Shown: positions 41,218 to 50,744 of the stretch, in pieces
Layout of the letters: every line of letters begins with the position of its first letter
How positions within the stretch are numbered: the stretch's first letter is position 1
NCBI GenBank assembly: GCA_964585545.1
Contig: CAZPDT010000004.1
Span: 62,001-126,000, forward strand
Length of the DNA: 64,000 nucleotides
Direction: 5' to 3'
Origin: Brumimicrobium sp964585545
GTDB lineage: Bacteria > Bacteroidota > Bacteroidia > Flavobacteriales_D > Crocinitomicaceae
Position numbers and translations under genes: made by a program
Notes under the pieces: model-generated
Database searches by the model: none
Told to the model about the DNA's origin: nothing
What the model saw: the letters and a program-made list of their open reading frames with translations, nothing else

Positions 41218-42462
41218 ATGGTTAATAAATTAGTTGTCATATTAGTAATAATCCTTGGTGCTATAGCTGTAGCACAGATTATGCGAATAAGTGAATTAAC
41301 GTCTCAAAAGAGCAAAGAAAATCCAGAGGATATTCCTGAAAATGAAAATCAATTCAATAGGAATTTATTACTTGTTTTTATGGTTGCTTTGCATGCTTTC
41401 CTTATCTGGTTAATGATAGACTATGGTCATATTGGGCTTGGTCCGGCAGCATCAACTCAAGGAGTTATAATTGATGGTTTATTTCACTTGCAATGGATTT
41501 TGGTTTTCATTGTGTATTTTGCATGTGTTACCATCCTCTTTTATTTTGCATGGAAATATTCGCGTAAAAAAGGCGTAAAAGCGTATTACTATCCGCACAA
41601 CAATACTTTAGAAATGATCTGGACAACAATCCCTGCGGCAGTATTGTCAGTAATGATTATTGTTGGATTAAAAGCGTGGAATGAAATTACTTCTCCTGCC
41701 ACAGCTGAATACGTTAATGTAGAAATTTTTGGAGAGCAATTTAAATGGACTGCTCGTTATTCGGGAATGAACAATAAGCTTGGTAAATTTGATTATAAAT
41801 TAACCACCGACGAGAATCCTTATGCTATAATGACAAAAGAAAACATCCAAACCTCATTAACCCTTATGCGAGACGGAGGACCTGGTGTTAGTGGAATTAA
41901 ACAAATGGAGGAAAAACTGAACGATCCAACTGTAGTTTTGTCTAAAAAAGACCACAAGAAGCTTGTACATGATTTGCACCGTAACGAAAGGCTGTCAAAT
42001 TTGTTAGAAGCAATGGAGGTAACTTACAATGACTCCCTAGACGCACTGGCCAATGATGATGTTATCGTTGAAGATAGTTTATACCTTCTTAAAGGACAAA
42101 AGTATAATTTTCACTTAAGGTCTAAGGACATTATCCACAGTGCTTATTTCCCTCAGTTTAGACAACAGATGAATACAGTACCAGGAATGACAACTTTTAT
42201 TAAGTTACAGCCTATTTATACAACCAAACAGATGAAAAAACTCACAAAAAATCCTGAGTATGAATTTGCTTTGATGTGCAATAAGATTTGTGGAGGCTCT
42301 CACTATAAAATGAAAATGTCTGTTGTAGTATTGGGTCCAGAAGACTATTTAAATTGGCAAAAGACCAAAGAAACTTATGATGGGTCTCCTTGGATTAAAG
42401 GAAATGAAGATAAGTTACTTGAATATTATAGAAAAATTGCAAGTCGAGTAGACAAAAAATAA
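41218..42462 (+). CDS. coxB: Cytochrome c oxidase subunit II
   Basis: A 414-residue subunit with three hydrophobic segments near the N-terminus (residues 3-21, 46-66, 90-112), then a periplasmic cupredoxin domain. The CuA site is visible as SAYFPQFRQQMNTVPGM (His position lies just before, in IIHSAYF) and CNKICGGSHYKMKM, giving two Cys, a His and a Met ligand. An insertion of about 80 residues (around 200-275) enlarges the domain, as often in Bacteroidota. It accepts electrons from cytochrome c, here probably ActE or ActA, and feeds subunit I encoded next. Confidence 0.95.
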   Translation: MVNKLVVILVIILGAIAVAQIMRISELTSQKSKENPEDIPENENQFNRNLLLVFMVALHAFLIWLMIDYGHIGLGPAASTQGVIIDGLFHLQWILVFIVYFACVTILFYFAWKYSRKKGVKAYYYPHNNTLEMIWTTIPAAVLSVMIIVGLKAWNEITSPATAEYVNVEIFGEQFKWTARYSGMNNKLGKFDYKLTTDENPYAIMTKENIQTSLTLMRDGGPGVSGIKQMEEKLNDPTVVLSKKDHKKLVHDLHRNERLSNLLEAMEVTYNDSLDALANDDVIVEDSLYLLKGQKYNFHLRSKDIIHSAYFPQFRQQMNTVPGMTTFIKLQPIYTTKQMKKLTKNPEYEFALMCNKICGGSHYKMKMSVVVLGPEDYLNWQKTKETYDGSPWIKGNEDKLLEYYRKIASRVDKK

Positions 42463-42510
42463 GAATAAATCGAGAACACTCATAAATTATTTAAATAAAG
42501 TTATAAAAAC

Positions 42511-44322
42511 ATGGCAGCTTTAACTCAAGAGGAATTGCACCAAGAAGATCACCACGAAGAAAGTTTCGTATCTAAATATATTTTTAGTTACGATCATAAA
42601 ATGATATCAAAACAATTTTTGATTTGTGCTATTTTTATGGGCGTCGTTGGAATGATGTTATCCATATTTTTTAGAATTCAATTGGCATGGCCTGGGGAAT
42701 CTATTGATATTCTAAATGTTTTTTTAGGTGATAGATGGGCGCCCAATGGCGTGTTAAATCAAGAAATGTTTCTTGGTTTAGTAACCATTCACGGAACTAT
42801 AATGGTTTTCTTTGTTCTAACGGGTGGATTATCAGGTACTTTTTCTAACCTTTTAATTCCACTTCAAGTTGGTGCGCGTGATATGGCATCAGGTTTTATG
42901 AACATGATGTCTTCTTGGTTATTTATGATTTCTTCCATTATTATGTTGTATTCTTTATTTGTAGAATCAGGTCCCGCCATGGCAGGATGGACAGTATACC
43001 CTCCTTTAGCAGCATTGCCACAAGGTGTATCTGGCTCCGGATTTGGAATGACTTTATGGATGATCTCATTGGTTATATTTATTGCGGCCTCTTTGTTGGG
43101 GTCTCTAAACTATATTGTAACAATCATTAACTTGAGAACAAAAGGAATGACTTTTTCTCGTCTGCCGTTAACTATTTGGGGTTTCCTTATTACGGCAATT
43201 GTAGGGGTTATTTCTTTCCCCGTATTGATTTCTGCTGTTCTTTTATTGGCAATGGATCGATCTTTTGGAACTTCTTTTTATCTTTCAGATATTGTTATTG
43301 GAGGTGAAATGCTCGACAATGTGGGAGGTTCTCCTATTCTTTACGAACATTTATTCTGGTTTTTAGGACACCCTGAAGTATACATTGTTTTACTTCCTTC
43401 TTTGGGTATAACCTCAGAAATTATTTCTACTCATTCACGTAAACCAATTTTTGGGTACCGAGCGATGGTAGGTTCTTTGATGGCAATTGGATTCTTATCC
43501 TGTATTGTTTGGGCACACCACATGTTTGTTTCTGGAATGGATCCGTTCTTAGGAAGTGTCTTTGTCTTTACCACATTGTTAATTGCGATTCCATCTGCAG
43601 TTAAGGTGTTTAACTACCTTACTACTTTATGGAAAGGATCAATCACTTTTACCCCTGCAATGTTGTTCTCTATAGGTTTAGTATCAACATTTATTTCTGG
43701 AGGTATTACAGGAACAATTTTAGGAAACTCTGCTATGGACATTCAAGTACATGATACGATGTTTGTTGTGGCTCATTTCCACGTTGTTATGGGTCTCTCG
43801 TCAATATTTGGAATGTTTGCCGGAGTGTATTTTTGGTTCCCTAAAATGTATGGTAGATTAATGAACAATAGATTAGGTTATGCTCACTTTTGGGCATCTA
43901 TAATTGGTGGATTTGGCGTGTTCTTGCCTATGCACTTTATCGGAATTGGAGGTATGCCTAGAAGATACTATGACTATTCAATTGTAGATACCTTCAATCC
44001 AACTTCTCATGATATGATCGTTGATTTAAATATTATTATTACTGTATTTGCTATTATCGGTGCTGTTGGACAAGCCTTCTTTATATTTAATTTCTTTTAT
44101 AGCATTTATAGAGGACCAAAAGCTCCTGTCAATCCATGGCATTCCAATACACTTGAATGGACAACTCCAGTGGTATTAGGACATGGCAACTGGCCAGGAA
44201 AAATACCAGAAGTGTACCGTTGGCCTTACGATTACTCTAAGCCAGGATGGGAAGAGGACTTTGTTCCTCAAACAATTCCTCTTAGAGAAGGCGAAATCGA
44301 AGAAGGAACCGGAGAACATTAA
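42511..44322 (+). CDS. coxA: Cytochrome c oxidase subunit I
   Basis: A 603-residue haem-copper oxidase subunit with 12 or more helices. Haem and copper ligands are visible: VTIHGTIMVFFV (low-spin haem His), LGHPEVYIVLLP (CuB His and the His-Tyr pair, with the Glu of type A1 oxidases), WAHHMFVSGM (CuB His pair) and VVAHFHVVMG (haem ligands). It reduces oxygen to water and pumps protons. It is the last gene before a strong terminator; subunit III is not in the window. Confidence 0.97.
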   Translation: MAALTQEELHQEDHHEESFVSKYIFSYDHKMISKQFLICAIFMGVVGMMLSIFFRIQLAWPGESIDILNVFLGDRWAPNGVLNQEMFLGLVTIHGTIMVFFVLTGGLSGTFSNLLIPLQVGARDMASGFMNMMSSWLFMISSIIMLYSLFVESGPAMAGWTVYPPLAALPQGVSGSGFGMTLWMISLVIFIAASLLGSLNYIVTIINLRTKGMTFSRLPLTIWGFLITAIVGVISFPVLISAVLLLAMDRSFGTSFYLSDIVIGGEMLDNVGGSPILYEHLFWFLGHPEVYIVLLPSLGITSEIISTHSRKPIFGYRAMVGSLMAIGFLSCIVWAHHMFVSGMDPFLGSVFVFTTLLIAIPSAVKVFNYLTTLWKGSITFTPAMLFSIGLVSTFISGGITGTILGNSAMDIQVHDTMFVVAHFHVVMGLSSIFGMFAGVYFWFPKMYGRLMNNRLGYAHFWASIIGGFGVFLPMHFIGIGGMPRRYYDYSIVDTFNPTSHDMIVDLNIIITVFAIIGAVGQAFFIFNFFYSIYRGPKAPVNPWHSNTLEWTTPVVLGHGNWPGKIPEVYRWPYDYSKPGWEEDFVPQTIPLREGEIEEGTGEH

Positions 44323-44345
44323 AAGGATTGTATACACAATATTAT

Positions 44346-44376
44346 GCCCAGCACGAATACATTGTGCTGGGCTTTT
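44346..44376 (+). terminator. Intrinsic terminator of the act-cox operon
   Basis: GCCCAGCAC (44346-44354) pairs perfectly with GTGCTGGGC (44364-44372) around a 9-base loop, followed by TTTTCTT. It lies 24 bases after the coxA stop and just before the ruvB promoter. Confidence 0.85.
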
Positions 44377-44378
44377 CT

Positions 44379-44386
44379 TATATTTG
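44379..44386 (+). promoter_or_regulatory. -7 element for ruvB
   Basis: TATATTTG fits TAnnTTTG and begins 3 bases after the T run of the coxA terminator. Transcription would start close to 44393, about ten bases before the ruvB start codon, so terminator and promoter are packed back to back. Confidence 0.5.
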
Positions 44387-44402
44387 GGTTATAAAGTATT
44401 AA

Positions 44403-45428
44403 TTGGTGGAAGAAGAAGGTTTTGATTACAGAGCAGAAAGCGAAAAATCTGAGGGGGAACTCGATAAAGTTCTTCGTCCCCAAGTCTTTGACGATTTTAC
44501 AGGTCAGAAGAAAATCATTGAAAACCTTGAGATATTTGTTCAGGCAACAAAAAAAAGACAAGAACCTTTAGATCATGTTTTGCTTCATGGTCCACCAGGA
44601 TTGGGAAAAACAACGCTTGCTCATATTGTTGCAAATGAATTAAATGTAGGTTTTAAGGTAACTTCAGGGCCTGTTCTCGATAAACCAGGTGATTTGGCTG
44701 GTTTACTGACCAACCTCGAAAGAGGAGACGTGCTCTTTATTGACGAAATTCATCGGCTTTCTCCTGTTATTGAAGAGTACCTCTATTCTGCGATGGAAGA
44801 TTTTGTTATTGATATTATGATTGATTCTGGCCCTAATGCCAGAACCGTTCAAATTGAATTAAACCCCTTTACTTTGATTGGTGCTACTACCCGTTCAGGA
44901 CTGTTGACAGCCCCCCTAAGAGCACGGTTTGGTATTGCTTCTCGATTGCAATATTACGATGCTAAAACATTAACTCAAATTGTTAAACGATCTTGTGGGT
45001 TGCTTGACATTTCTATTGACCATGAGGCAGCATACGAAATTGCAAGTAGAAGTAGAGGAACACCTAGAATTGCTAATTCTTTGCTTAGAAGAGTACGTGA
45101 TTTTGCACAAGTTAAAGGAACGGGAAGTATTGATATAAAAATCACTCATATTGCCCTTGCTGCTTTAAATGTTGATAAAAACGGACTGGATGAAATGGAC
45201 AACCGATTACTTCTTACCTTAATTGAGAAATTTAATGGGGGACCTGTTGGAATTACGACAATTGCAACAGCCGTTGGAGAAAGTGCAGATACACTAGAGG
45301 AGGTCTATGAACCGTTTTTGATACAGGAAGGGTTTTTATTGCGCACGCAAAGAGGACGAAAGGCAACCCAAAAGGCGTTTGAACATTTGGGAAAAAGCCC
45401 AGGAGTTTCTCCGGGTAATTTATTTTAA
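44403..45428 (+). CDS. ruvB: Holliday junction branch migration helicase RuvB
   Basis: A 341-residue AAA+ motor that drives branch migration with RuvA. Motifs: LRPQVFDDFTGQ, Walker A GPPGLGKTTLAHI near residue 58, Walker B VLFIDEIHRL, sensor 1 IGATTRSGLL, arginine finger region LRARFG, and the C-terminal winged helix (TIATAVGESADTLEEVYEPF, RTQRGRKAT). The frame opens immediately after a stop codon and its first codons are TTG GTG; there is no ATG near the conserved N-terminus, so translation begins at TTG 44403 or GTG 44406. RuvA and RuvC are not in the window. Confidence 0.96.
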   Translation: MVEEEGFDYRAESEKSEGELDKVLRPQVFDDFTGQKKIIENLEIFVQATKKRQEPLDHVLLHGPPGLGKTTLAHIVANELNVGFKVTSGPVLDKPGDLAGLLTNLERGDVLFIDEIHRLSPVIEEYLYSAMEDFVIDIMIDSGPNARTVQIELNPFTLIGATTRSGLLTAPLRARFGIASRLQYYDAKTLTQIVKRSCGLLDISIDHEAAYEIASRSRGTPRIANSLLRRVRDFAQVKGTGSIDIKITHIALAALNVDKNGLDEMDNRLLLTLIEKFNGGPVGITTIATAVGESADTLEEVYEPFLIQEGFLLRTQRGRKATQKAFEHLGKSPGVSPGNLF

Positions 45429-45435
45429 CACCAAA

Positions 45436-46371
45436 ATGACCAATATTGAAGCGAATACACGATTTATAAAATCGAAGGCGAAAGAACTTGGGTTTATGTA
45501 TTGCGGCATTTCTAAGGCTGAGTATTTGGAAGATCAAGCGCCTCACCTAGTTAATTATTTAAAGGCAAATAAAAATGGGAAAATGGGATATTTGGAAAAC
45601 CATTTTGATAAACGCTTAGACCCCACAAAGCTAGTTCCAGGAGCAAAATCAGTAGTTTCCTTATTGTTTAATTACTATACAAAAGAACGACAAAAAGATG
45701 CCGAAGCACCAAAACTCTCCAAGTACGCTTATGGCGAAGATTATCATTTTATTATTAAAGATAAGCTAAAAACTTTTTTTAAAGCCATTAATGAGGAAAT
45801 AGGGGAAGTAGCAGGACGTGTATTTACCGATTCAGCTCCCGTATTGGATAAGGCTTGGGCAAAAAGATCTGGCTTGGGATGGGTGGGTAAAAATACTTTA
45901 TTGATAACCCCGCAAGTGGGATCGTTTCATTTTATTGCAGAACTTATTCTCGATTTACCCCTGTTGTATGATGGACCAATTAAAGATTATTGTGGAACAT
46001 GTACACGTTGCATTGATGCTTGCCCCACAGATGCCATTACTCCATACTCTGTCGATGGAAGCAAATGTATTTCATATCTTACGATTGAACTTAAAGATGA
46101 AAACCTACCAAATGAATTTAAAGGTAAAATGGAAAACTGGATGTTTGGCTGCGATATTTGCCAAGATGTATGTCCGTGGAATAGATTCGCCCAACAGCAT
46201 AACGAACCGCGATTAAATCCCCATCCAAACACGTTAAACATGAAGAAAAGCGAATGGGAAGAACTTACGGAAGAGGTTTTTAAAGAAATTTTCAGGAAAG
46301 GAGCGGTTAAAAGAACCAAATACAAAGGACTGAAAAGAAACATTGCCTTCTTAAAAGAAAAACAGGACTGA
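45436..46371 (+). CDS. queG: Epoxyqueuosine reductase QueG
   Basis: A 311-residue cobalamin and iron-sulphur enzyme that reduces epoxyqueuosine to queuosine in tRNA. Marks are FTDSAPVLDKAWAKRSGLGW followed by VGKNT, and two ferredoxin-type clusters: CGTCTRCIDACPTDAI with a later CISYLTIE, and CDICQDVCPWN. ATG 45436 is chosen; an upstream in-frame ATG at 45379 lies inside ruvB and the family begins near the later start. It follows ruvB by 7 bases. A QueD-like gene is found 14 kb upstream at 31248. Confidence 0.95.
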   Translation: MTNIEANTRFIKSKAKELGFMYCGISKAEYLEDQAPHLVNYLKANKNGKMGYLENHFDKRLDPTKLVPGAKSVVSLLFNYYTKERQKDAEAPKLSKYAYGEDYHFIIKDKLKTFFKAINEEIGEVAGRVFTDSAPVLDKAWAKRSGLGWVGKNTLLITPQVGSFHFIAELILDLPLLYDGPIKDYCGTCTRCIDACPTDAITPYSVDGSKCISYLTIELKDENLPNEFKGKMENWMFGCDICQDVCPWNRFAQQHNEPRLNPHPNTLNMKKSEWEELTEEVFKEIFRKGAVKRTKYKGLKRNIAFLKEKQD

Positions 46372-46400
46372 ACTCAGATGTTGTTGCTGAAGTGACGAAA

Positions 46401-46589
46401 TTAAATCTTATAAAAAACCTTTTTTAATACTGCGGGATATAAATGACCATATTCAACCATGCAGTAGGCTTTAAACGCTTGTAAATCTTCGGATTTACCA
46501 ATCCATTTAATGGCCTTTTCTAGCTCTTTTTGAAATAGTTGGCGATCAAAACTAACCTTTTTTAAAATGAATTTACTTAACTCAATCAT
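46401..46589 (-). CDS. Small conserved-type hypothetical protein
   Basis: A 62-residue charged protein beginning MIELSKFILKKVSFDRQLFQ and containing a helical KELEKAIKWIGKSEDLQAFK segment and a C-terminal GHLYPAVLKKVF. I recall similar small proteins with the MIELSKxxLxKVSFD start in many Bacteroidota, but with no known function. No signal peptide or membrane helix. An ATG two codons earlier (46595) is equally possible; a longer in-frame extension upstream is rich in Ile and Phe and looks non-coding. It is convergent with queG. Confidence 0.6.
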   Translation of the reverse strand: MIELSKFILKKVSFDRQLFQKELEKAIKWIGKSEDLQAFKAYCMVEYGHLYPAVLKKVFYKI

Positions 46590-46798
46590 AACCATTGAAA
46601 ATTTAAATCCGATTACAATATAAGAAATATTTTCTAATAAAATATACAATCTGAATGTTAAATATTGTTTACAAAATTGTTGTTTGATGAAGATCAAGTG
46701 ATACTGCACTTTTTAACGATTAAAAGAACATAAGTATCAATTCAAATCCCTTTAAAATTTAAAATCAGATACCTAGGAAAATAAATTAAACTTATAAA

Positions 46799-46831
46799 TT
46801 GGAGCAATTTAAACGGTATTACTTACCTTTG
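46799..46831 (+). promoter_or_regulatory. Promoter of the NtrC-type regulator gene
   Basis: TTG (46799-46801), a 22-base spacer and TACCTTTG (46824-46831) match the Bacteroidota -33/-7 pattern. The start codon is at 46855, leaving a leader of about 15-20 bases. Confidence 0.55.
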
Positions 46832-46854
46832 CCCCCAAATTTAAAGATCCCGCC

Positions 46855-48024
46855 ATGAGTAAAATTTTAGTGATAGATGATGAAAAGAGTATTCGTAAAG
46901 CACTCATTGAAATTCTTGAATATGAAGACTATGAGGTGGACGAGGCAGAAGATGGTAAAAAAGGCTTTGAAATGGCCACATCAAATTTTTATGATTTAAT
47001 TTTCTGTGACATAAAAATGCCTAAAAAAGATGGTATAGAATTGTTAACAGATCTTCAAAAGGAGAAAATTGAAAGTCCAATTATCATGATTTCGGGTCAT
47101 GGAAATATTGAAACTGCAGTTGAGGCGATTAAATTGGGGGCATTTGACTTTATTGAAAAACCGTTGGATTTAAATAGAATTTTAGTAACCGTTAGAAATG
47201 CCAATGATAAAAATAGCCTTGTAGAAGAAAAAAAGACTTTAAAGAAAACTGTACAACGATTTAAAGGTTCATCAATTATTGGAGAAACCGATGAAATTAT
47301 CCGTATTAAGGAAATGATTGAAAAGGTGGGACCAAGTGAAGCCAGAGTTTTAATTACTGGTGAAAATGGAACAGGAAAAGAACTTGTTGCCCATTCTCTT
47401 CACGACAATAGTCCGAGAAAAGATGAAGCTTTTGTTGAGGTAAATTGTGCAGCAATTCCTGCTGAACTCATCGAAAGCGAACTTTTTGGTCATGAAAAAG
47501 GAGCGTTTACTTCCGCTATTAAACAGAAAAAAGGAAAATTCGAACTCGCAAAAAATGGAACGCTTTTTTTGGATGAAATTGGAGATATGAGCCCTTCTGC
47601 TCAAGCTAAAGTTTTGCGAGCGCTACAAGAAAACATTATTCAAAGGGTGGGGGGAGAAAAAAACATTAAAGTAAATCCACGAATAATTGCAGCAACCAAT
47701 AAAGATTTAAGAAAGGAAATTAAAGCAGGTAATTTTAGAGAAGACTTATATCACCGATTAAGTGTGATTCTTATTCATGTTCCTACATTAAATGAACGAA
47801 CTGAAGACATTCCCCTTCTTGCGGAACATTTTTTAACAATGACATGCGCCAATAACGGAAGTCCACGAAAAAAATTCACAAAGGATGCCTTAGAGGCACT
47901 TAAAAACACAGAATGGACGGGAAATATTCGTGAGCTAAGAAATATTATAGAAAGGATGGTGATTTTATGTGATGATGAAATTACAGGGTTTGATGTGAAT
48001 ACTTTCTCGAATCCAAGAAGTTAG
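46855..48024 (+). CDS. NtrC-family sigma-54-type response regulator without DNA-binding domain
   Basis: A 389-residue regulator. Residues 1-118 are a receiver domain (ILVIDDEKSIRKALIEIL; phosphoacceptor Asp near 54 in FCDIKMPKKDG; SGHGNIETAVEAIKLGAFDF; EKP). Residues about 140-310 are the AAA+ domain: Walker A ITGENGTGKELVAHSL, sigma-54 contact loop GAFTSA in place of the usual GAFTGA, Walker B GTLFLDEIGDMS and the arginine-finger segment FREDLYHRLSV. The C-terminal region holds WTGNIRELRNIIERMVI but stops about 25 residues later, with no Fis-type helix-turn-helix. It may act without specific DNA binding or through a partner. Confidence 0.9.
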   Translation: MSKILVIDDEKSIRKALIEILEYEDYEVDEAEDGKKGFEMATSNFYDLIFCDIKMPKKDGIELLTDLQKEKIESPIIMISGHGNIETAVEAIKLGAFDFIEKPLDLNRILVTVRNANDKNSLVEEKKTLKKTVQRFKGSSIIGETDEIIRIKEMIEKVGPSEARVLITGENGTGKELVAHSLHDNSPRKDEAFVEVNCAAIPAELIESELFGHEKGAFTSAIKQKKGKFELAKNGTLFLDEIGDMSPSAQAKVLRALQENIIQRVGGEKNIKVNPRIIAATNKDLRKEIKAGNFREDLYHRLSVILIHVPTLNERTEDIPLLAEHFLTMTCANNGSPRKKFTKDALEALKNTEWTGNIRELRNIIERMVILCDDEITGFDVNTFSNPRS

Positions 48025-48206
48025 TCAAAACCCACATTCAATAGCTGGGTAGTTCAAAGATTTCAAACGTATTGTATACCCAAAACTGGGGTAAAAAATT
48101 TTCGAGCATTTTCAAATGTAGCAGACGGTTTAGCTTTAGAATAGAAAACGAATGAATAAAGCTTGCCGCACTGAAGTTAATAAAGGAGTATAAAACGATT
48201 GGTAAA

Positions 48207-48770
48207 ATGAAATATTTGATAGTGGGATTGGGAAATCCAGGAGAAAAATATGAGAATACACGACACAATATTGGATTTAAAGTGGTTGATGCATTTGCTA
48301 AAGCATGTAAAACTGAGTTTGAAACCAGTAAACTAGGTGATGTGGCAAAAGTAAAATGGAAGGGAAGAACAATTATTTTATTGAAACCCAGCACTTTCAT
48401 GAACTTGAGCGGAAAGGCCGTTAACTTTTATTTACAGAAAGAAAAAATAAAAATTGAAAATCTACTTGTAATTGTCGATGATTTGGCACTTCCTTATGGA
48501 AAATTGAGAATGAGAGGAAAAGGAAGCGATGGAGGTCATAATGGGTTAAAAGACATTCAATTAAAAATTCAAACCAATAAATTTGCGCGCCTTAGGTTCG
48601 GCATTGGTAGCGACTTTAATAAAGGAAAACAAATCGATTTTGTTTTGAGTGAATGGTCGGAAGAAGAGACAAATCAAATGGAGGATAGACTAGATATTGC
48701 CATTGCATTCATAAAAGGCTTTACGACCATTGGATTGGCCCGGACAATGTCAGAATGGAATAACAAATAG
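48207..48770 (+). CDS. pth: Peptidyl-tRNA hydrolase
   Basis: A 187-residue Pth1 family esterase that frees tRNA from dropped peptidyl-tRNA. Diagnostic stretches are IVGLGNPGEKYENTRHNIGF (active-site His and Asn), LLKPSTFMNLSGKAV, VIVDDLALPYGKLRMRGKGS and GGHNGLKDI. The end FNKGKQIDFVLSEWSEEE is also typical. Length is normal. It lies 182 bases after the NtrC-type gene in an interval with no other gene and converges with the TPR histidine kinase. Confidence 0.97.
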   Translation: MKYLIVGLGNPGEKYENTRHNIGFKVVDAFAKACKTEFETSKLGDVAKVKWKGRTIILLKPSTFMNLSGKAVNFYLQKEKIKIENLLVIVDDLALPYGKLRMRGKGSDGGHNGLKDIQLKIQTNKFARLRFGIGSDFNKGKQIDFVLSEWSEEETNQMEDRLDIAIAFIKGFTTIGLARTMSEWNNK

Positions 48771-48818
48771 TTTGTTTGTATCAATTGGATAGAGCATTAA
48801 ACACACTTAATTTTCAGA

Positions 48819-50744
48819 TTAATATTCTGAGAAATCAATTTTTATTATCGTTGCCCATTTCAAATTATGATGTATTTCCATAGTGCCATCATAATTACTA
48901 ATAATCGTATCTATTAAATCCATGCCAAAATTAGTGGAAAGTTCTTTGGATATGCCTACACCGTTGTCCATATATTTTAACTCATAAGCCTTCTCTCCTG
49001 TACACTTTAAAGTGATTTTTATTGTTGGATTGTCAATACTGTCATCAAAAGCATGTTTATAAGAGTTTGTTATCAACTCGTTAAGGATGATGCCTAAGCT
49101 GATTAATGTTTCAATTTTTAAAGGAAATTCTTCAGACTCTACTTGAATTAAAACTTTGTAATGTCCTGTTTTTTGAAGAATTTTAATTAATTTCTTAAGA
49201 TACAACTTTACACTGATGTCTCTAAACTCTTCTTGTTGGTAGATTACTTCGTGAACAATTGCCATTGCATTAATTCTACTAACAGCCTCATTAAAGCTAG
49301 ATTGAAGCTCTTCTCCTTCAAAACGGTAAGACTGTAAACGAAGCATACTAGATACAATTTGGAAATTGTTTTTTACTCTATGATGCACTTCTTGGAGAAG
49401 AAGTTTTCGCTCTTCACTTTGTTTGGTAATGTACTTGTTTTTTTCTCGTGAAGCACGCAAACGAAAATAAATAACAAAGAGTACTGCAATCATAACTATA
49501 AACAGAAGTCCGCCAACAATATACAGGATGTTTTGATGTTGATTTTGTTTCTCAACGACAAGTGAGTTTTCTACTTCTTTTTTCTTTTCGAGAAAACGCA
49601 TTTTTTCTTTATCTAATCGTACTTTTTCTTGTAAAAGTATTTGTTCTACTGTGCTTTTTTTTCTTTTTTCTGTTCGTTGAATAAGTAATTTTTGATAGTA
49701 AAAGGCTTTTTTCCAATTGTTTTGTTTTTCATATATATTAAGCAGTAAATGAATAGCGTTGATTTGTACTTTTTCAGCTTTCATTTCTTCGCCTATTTCT
49801 AAAGAGCGAGAAGCAAAATCTATCGCCTTTTCATAATTTTTGATATAAAAATAATATTTACCCAAGTTGTTTAATGAGTGAGCCCCTTGTATGTAATATT
49901 TATTGTCTGATGCAAAATTGAGGGCTCTTCTATAAAAATCTTTTGCTTTTGTAGACTCATTATTATTGAGGTAAACCTCGCCAATATTGTTAAGAATTGG
50001 AGCGATGAGTTGATTGTTTTTACTTTTTTTAGAAAGAGAAAGAGCCTCCTGTAATATAGAAAGAGCCTCTTCGATATCGCCCATCTCTATTTTTATTTGG
50101 GCAATCGAGTTTTTGATGTGAGATAAAACATAAGGGTCTTCATTAGATTTGACAAGGTTTAGTGCTTGCAATAGTGTTTCTTGTGCCTTATGTAATTTTT
50201 CTTGACTTTTGTAAGCTTTAGCAATATTAATATAAGTGAGTACAGTTTGTGTAGAATCCTTTAATTGTTTGTAAATAGAAATGGCTTTGTGATAATTATT
50301 TAAAGCATCTATTTGATTGTTTAGAGTATGATAAATGTCCCCTATACGATTATAACACAAAGCAATTTTTGATTTGTTTTCATTTATCGTATAAAGGTTT
50401 TGGGCTTTATTATAGGTAAAAAGAGCTTCGGATAATTGATTTTTCTTGACTAAGTTATTGGCTATAAATGTGCAAATATCACCCCCCATTCCAATAAGTC
50501 GGGCATCCTTAATTTTTAATGAGTCTAAAGCCTTACACAGTGTTCGACCTTTAAGGATATAATAATTTAAACTGTCTACTTCTTCTGTTGTATCAAAATA
50601 TTCCAATCGATTAAGAATCCATTCTGCTTGATTTTGGTTGTTTATTTGGACATTATTTAGTCGAGGAGGACCTTGTCCAAATAAAGCACTTGCAAACTGA
50701 GATAGAAATGTTATTGTTAATAAGTTGTAAAGTCTTTTAATCAT
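48819..50744 (-). CDS. TPR-containing HisKA_2 sensor histidine kinase
   Basis: A 641-residue protein. ATG 50744 is chosen because it begins a good signal peptide (MIKRLYNLLTITFLSQFASA); in-frame codons upstream give an implausible N-terminus. Residues about 55-370 hold tandem tetratricopeptide repeats (for example NRIGDIYHTLNNQIDALNNY), presumably periplasmic. A membrane helix lies near 398-420, followed by a coiled linker and the kinase core: LLLQEVHHRVKNNFQIVSS with the phosphoacceptor His of HisKA_2, ILNELITNSYKHAF (N box) and MDNGVGI (G1 box). Partners of such kinases are often LytTR-type regulators, one of which is encoded at 13074-13826, but linkage is not shown. Confidence 0.9.
   Translation of the reverse strand: MIKRLYNLLTITFLSQFASALFGQGPPRLNNVQINNQNQAEWILNRLEYFDTTEEVDSLNYYILKGRTLCKALDSLKIKDARLIGMGGDICTFIANNLVKKNQLSEALFTYNKAQNLYTINENKSKIALCYNRIGDIYHTLNNQIDALNNYHKAISIYKQLKDSTQTVLTYINIAKAYKSQEKLHKAQETLLQALNLVKSNEDPYVLSHIKNSIAQIKIEMGDIEEALSILQEALSLSKKSKNNQLIAPILNNIGEVYLNNNESTKAKDFYRRALNFASDNKYYIQGAHSLNNLGKYYFYIKNYEKAIDFASRSLEIGEEMKAEKVQINAIHLLLNIYEKQNNWKKAFYYQKLLIQRTEKRKKSTVEQILLQEKVRLDKEKMRFLEKKKEVENSLVVEKQNQHQNILYIVGGLLFIVMIAVLFVIYFRLRASREKNKYITKQSEERKLLLQEVHHRVKNNFQIVSSMLRLQSYRFEGEELQSSFNEAVSRINAMAIVHEVIYQQEEFRDISVKLYLKKLIKILQKTGHYKVLIQVESEEFPLKIETLISLGIILNELITNSYKHAFDDSIDNPTIKITLKCTGEKAYELKYMDNGVGISKELSTNFGMDLIDTIISNYDGTMEIHHNLKWATIIKIDFSEY

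Noticed and set aside
48077..48100. Hairpin TACCCA/TGGGGTA with following A run, between the NtrC-type gene and pth
   Set aside because: The stem is short and has a bulge, and the A run is on the wrong side for a plus-strand terminator.
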